A DNA stretch of 25,827 bases from Candidatus Bathyarchaeota archaeon. Its GTDB lineage: Archaea; Thermoproteota; Bathyarchaeia; Bathyarchaeales; DTEX01. The stretch lies in contig PIYJ01000026.1 of the NCBI GenBank assembly GCA_003601725.1, positions 1 through 25,827 of the forward strand. The letters are read 5' to 3'. The translations under genes were made by a program, and so were the position numbers. Shown here one piece after another: positions 23,781 through 25,827 of the stretch. How positions within the stretch are numbered: position 1 is the first letter of the stretch; the number at the start of each line of letters is the position of its first letter. Below the pieces are notes generated by a model. The model was not told the DNA's origin, ran no database searches, and saw nothing but the letters and a program-made list of their open reading frames with translations.

Positions 23781-25048
23781 GCCTTCAAACAGTACTCCAT
23801 CTCGTTGCCTTCTGGATCGAGTTTAATCCGGCCGATCTTAATCTTTGATACTGGTTTATTGACGGGAGTGCGGATTTTAATGATTCTGTTTCTGAAATCG
23901 ACGCTGTAAATTGTTCCTATTCCAAGCATATTCCCAGATGGGCCTTCCAAGGATACAAGCAGCCCCTTTTCGTCTCCTTTCTGAAGTACGATAATCTTCT
24001 TTCCCATCTTCATCTCAGCTAATTTCACAGCTTCTTCATCTAGACCTGCTTTTTTCCCGATGATCAAGACTATACTGTTAAACGTTTCCTCGCAGCACAG
24101 AACCTCCGTTTTAAGAACCTCTTGCATCTTTTCTCTGAGCTGATCCCTTTTCTGACTATCCAGATGTAAGCTTCCTTCAACCTTGATCCAACTCAAAGGA
24201 AAAGAGCAAATCTTTGACCCTTTCAAGTGCTTCTTGTAGGCGAACCCGCGGAGAAGCCTCCTCGTTTTTTGATCTCGCCTTTTTATGTTCTCCGGTGACT
24301 CTACAGTAATGATGTTTCTTTCCTTCACAGAGGAGACTATTGGATCCAGCTCACCGCCTGTTTGAATTGCAACTATATAGTCTGGATCCACCATCTCTAT
24401 GAGTCTAACCTTATACTTCACGGCGGCGTCACCGTCAATCCAGCCGTCAGTATTGATGATGATTAGGCCATCTTCTCGTCTTTCCAAAGCTTTCGCCTTC
24501 AACTTTATAGTCGCATTTAGAACCTCATCAACCACTCTGCTGGGACTTGTGACCCCGACAAAGACCGAATCATCCGGAAACAACGTAAACAGATCTGTAA
24601 AGGGCTTTGGGACAAAGCATAGATCAACTGTTCCGGGGGGACCTAGATCTGACTGGCCCAAGTCGCAATCTATCACAGATACTTTCCAGTTTGCCCTTAA
24701 TGCCGTGTTTGCGAGATAAATGCAGAAACCCGTCTTTCCAGAATCTACTCCGCCCAAGATGAGAACTGTTATTCCTCTCTTTTCGGAGAGAATATTGCTT
24801 GCAGCTACTCGCCAAGAAGAAGGTATTGCAGCTACGTCTGTTTCTATGCATGACGCCTGTTCACCCATAAATAGTTCTGCTTCAAATTCTGAGCGGGCTT
24901 CAAAGGGTAAACGTCTACCTTGACGGATCACCACCTTCATCTCTGGCTTTACTTCCGCGCCTAGAACCTCAGCTTTTCCTGAAAGAAGTTGTACGCATGC
25001 AGGTCCATCGACTAGAAGCGTCCTTTCCTTATCGACTCGATATCTCAA
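23777..25048 (-). CDS. Clp1/Grc3-type polynucleotide 5'-hydroxyl kinase
   Basis: A 423-residue P-loop protein of the Clp1/Grc3/Nol9 family, RNA or DNA 5'-OH kinases linked to tRNA splicing and RNA processing. An N-terminal beta domain (about 1-90) is followed by Walker A GGVDSGKTGFCIYLAN (from 99) and the family signature DCDLGQSDLGPPGTV (from 127), then NTDGWIDGDAAVKYK, a lid/recognition region, and a C-terminal beta domain from about 300 (VSLEGPSGNMLGIGTI and after) that resembles the Clp1 C-terminal domain. An archaeal homologue has been shown to phosphorylate RNA and DNA 5' ends, so kinase activity is likely. It ends in a four-base overlap with the endonuclease III gene and follows the RuvC-like gene on the same strand after 20 bases, so those two may share a message. 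Confidence 0.9.
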   Translation of the reverse strand: MRYRVDKERTLLVDGPACVQLLSGKAEVLGAEVKPEMKVVIRQGRRLPFEARSEFEAELFMGEQASCIETDVAAIPSSWRVAASNILSEKRGITVLILGGVDSGKTGFCIYLANTALRANWKVSVIDCDLGQSDLGPPGTVDLCFVPKPFTDLFTLFPDDSVFVGVTSPSRVVDEVLNATIKLKAKALERREDGLIIINTDGWIDGDAAVKYKVRLIEMVDPDYIVAIQTGGELDPIVSSVKERNIITVESPENIKRRDQKTRRLLRGFAYKKHLKGSKICSFPLSWIKVEGSLHLDSQKRDQLREKMQEVLKTEVLCCEETFNSIVLIIGKKAGLDEEAVKLAEMKMGKKIIVLQKGDEKGLLVSLEGPSGNMLGIGTIYSVDFRNRIIKIRTPVNKPVSKIKIGRIKLDPEGNEMEYCLKA

Positions 25049-25068
25049 GGCTCTCTCCTTTCAGAGGG

Positions 25069-25674
25069 TCAGCTGCTTTCTTTCCTGGCTATATTAACGG
25101 CTGCGTCAGCATCGCTTATCTTCCTTCTAGAGCCGTCTCCTCTTATATTGCTTGTGCCCGCCTCGCTTACGATTTCTATTATTGTATTCTCCGGAGCAGC
25201 TACTTGAAGCCGGCTTGCCACTTCTTCAGCTGTTTCTGGCATTCCGTCTCCAATCTTTATCTTACGGGTTCGAGCTGGATGCCTATTTATTGCCGTTAAA
25301 ACCGCGTCAACAGCCATCTCTAAGGTTAACCGTTCCTTCTTCTCTAAAATATTTCCATCGCCGAGAACCGCAACCCCGAAGGTTTTACCAGGATCAACCC
25401 CTATCACCAATTCTTCGTAAGTCTTTTTGTTCTTGATTATCCGTAAGGCTTCATCTACTATTTTGGATGGCTCCTCATCAGGAGTATAGATTAATACTGA
25501 AGGATGATTGACAAGTCTACTTTCATCCCTTGTTGTTATAACCACCTTTATCGAGGGAGGTATAACCTCGCCTGGAATCAAACTCAAGAAAGGAATTCTT
25601 CTCCTATTCAACTCATTCACAAGCCAATAATAAGCCTTCCCTGAAACGGTGGTCACTGCTATCCTTGATCTCAA
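25069..25674 (-). CDS. RuvC/YqgF-like RNase H-fold protein, putative nuclease
   Basis: A 201-residue archaeal protein. The C-terminal half has an RNase H-fold nuclease pattern: first strand LVIGVDPGKTFGVAVLGDG with D94, a later acidic position in EIVSEAGTSN (E171), and the terminal SDADAAVNIA helix with D188/D190, matching the D-E-D-D arrangement of RuvC-like resolvases and YqgF. The N-terminal 85 residues (IAVTTVSGKAYYWLVNELNRR and on to PDEEPSKIVDEAL) look like a separate small alpha/beta domain that I do not recognise. A role in nucleic acid cleavage is inferred from the fold; the substrate is unknown. The start is TTG at 25674 with a weak ribosome site. The Clp1-like kinase gene follows 20 bases later. 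Confidence 0.7.
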   Translation of the reverse strand: MRSRIAVTTVSGKAYYWLVNELNRRRIPFLSLIPGEVIPPSIKVVITTRDESRLVNHPSVLIYTPDEEPSKIVDEALRIIKNKKTYEELVIGVDPGKTFGVAVLGDGNILEKKERLTLEMAVDAVLTAINRHPARTRKIKIGDGMPETAEEVASRLQVAAPENTIIEIVSEAGTSNIRGDGSRRKISDADAAVNIARKESS

Positions 25675-25726
25675 TTTGACACACTCAGCCTTTTACCATT
25701 ACCAATATGCATAATTTAGGTAAGCC

Positions 25727-25735
25727 TTTATAAAT
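25727..25735 (+). promoter_or_regulatory. Putative TATA box of the last, partial gene
   Basis: TTTATAAAT predicts transcription from about 25757, shortly before a GGAAGG site and the ATG at 25770. The divergent gene at 25674 would use other signals on the minus strand, such as the A/T-rich stretch near 25710. Confidence 0.45.
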
Positions 25736-25769
25736 GACATGCATGATCGGAGGTTTACCCCTGGAAGGT

Positions 25770-25827
25770 ATGGAAAGACTTAAATTTCAAGCCTCAAACA
25801 GAGAAACAGGCAAAAAAGACCTCCTGT
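25770..25827 (+). CDS. Start of an unidentified gene (partial)
   Basis: An open frame starts at ATG 25770 and runs off the window, encoding MERLKFQASNRETGKKDLL. The ATG is preceded by GGAAGG with one base between and by a TATA box about 35-43 bases upstream. An in-frame ATG at 25743 would add nine residues but precedes the predicted transcription start. The charged, soluble start gives no family that I recognise. Only 19 codons are visible, so this is a tentative call based on promoter, ribosome site and open frame. Confidence 0.4.
   Translation, partial: MERLKFQASNRETGKKDLL

Noticed and set aside
1..25827. CRISPR array, insertion sequence, prophage or defence island
   Set aside because: No regularly spaced direct repeats, transposase, integrase, terminal inverted repeats or phage genes are visible; almost all DNA is accounted for by housekeeping-type genes.

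Overview
The window is chromosomal DNA from an archaeon. Archaeal or archaeal/eukaryotic genes include Pelota, Nob1, eIF5A, SRP54, Trm5, a Clp1/Grc3-type RNA kinase, DUF371 and the archaeal mevalonate-variant enzymes. TATA-like boxes lie about 25 bases before many starts. At least six genes appear to use TTG as start. A protein resembling eukaryotic proteasome assembly chaperone 4 hints at a TACK-type lineage, perhaps Bathyarchaeia-like, but that placement is inference. No rRNA, tRNA, CRISPR array, insertion sequence or prophage gene is visible.

Layout. (1) 1-919, minus strand: the first codons of a zinc/manganese ABC ATPase and a frame-broken substrate-binding protein gene (znuA-like). (2) 1051-3585, minus: a three-gene operon of Fe-S-related P-loop ATPases, namely Mrp/NBP35 and two paralogous MinD-type ATPases with inserted 2[4Fe-4S] ferredoxin domains. 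(3) 3892-6045, plus: a PfkB sugar/nucleoside kinase with a palindrome beside its TATA box, then tRNA m1G37 methyltransferase Trm5; DUF371 faces them on the minus strand. (4) 6657-8777, plus: a nucleotide pyrophosphatase-like phosphodiesterase, then a graveyard in which a PPC/DUF296 gene and an iron-containing alcohol dehydrogenase gene are both frameshifted and joined by a deletion. (5) 8881-14732: phosphohexomutase (plus); Pelota, Nob1 and NAD kinase (minus); eIF5A (plus); threonine aldolase (minus). Two intergenic stretches here can fold into stable RNA structures (11435-11503 and 13031-13108). (6) 14914-16923, plus: SRP54 and a small unknown helical protein. (7) 17013-20339: the archaeal mevalonate variant, with phosphomevalonate dehydratase small and large subunits (plus) facing the UbiD-family anhydromevalonate phosphate decarboxylase (minus), which overlaps the PAC4-like gene. 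(8) 20422-22940, minus: an HpcH/HpaI-family protein with altered catalytic residues and a ThDP enzyme of the acetolactate synthase family. (9) 23121-25674: endonuclease III (plus), then a Clp1/Grc3-like kinase and a RuvC-like RNase H-fold protein (minus). A new plus-strand gene begins at about 25770.

How they work together. The best-supported pathway is isoprenoid lipid precursor synthesis: mevalonate 5-phosphate is dehydrated by the two-subunit aconitase-X enzyme, then decarboxylated by the UbiD-family enzyme to isopentenyl phosphate. Much of the rest serves translation and RNA quality control (Trm5, Pelota, Nob1, eIF5A, SRP54, Clp1-like kinase).

The points most worth checking are the decayed PPC/Fe-ADH fusion, the Cys-to-His change in the endonuclease III cluster motif, the PAC4-like gene, the HpcH-like protein without the usual catalytic His and Arg, and the two candidate structured RNAs.
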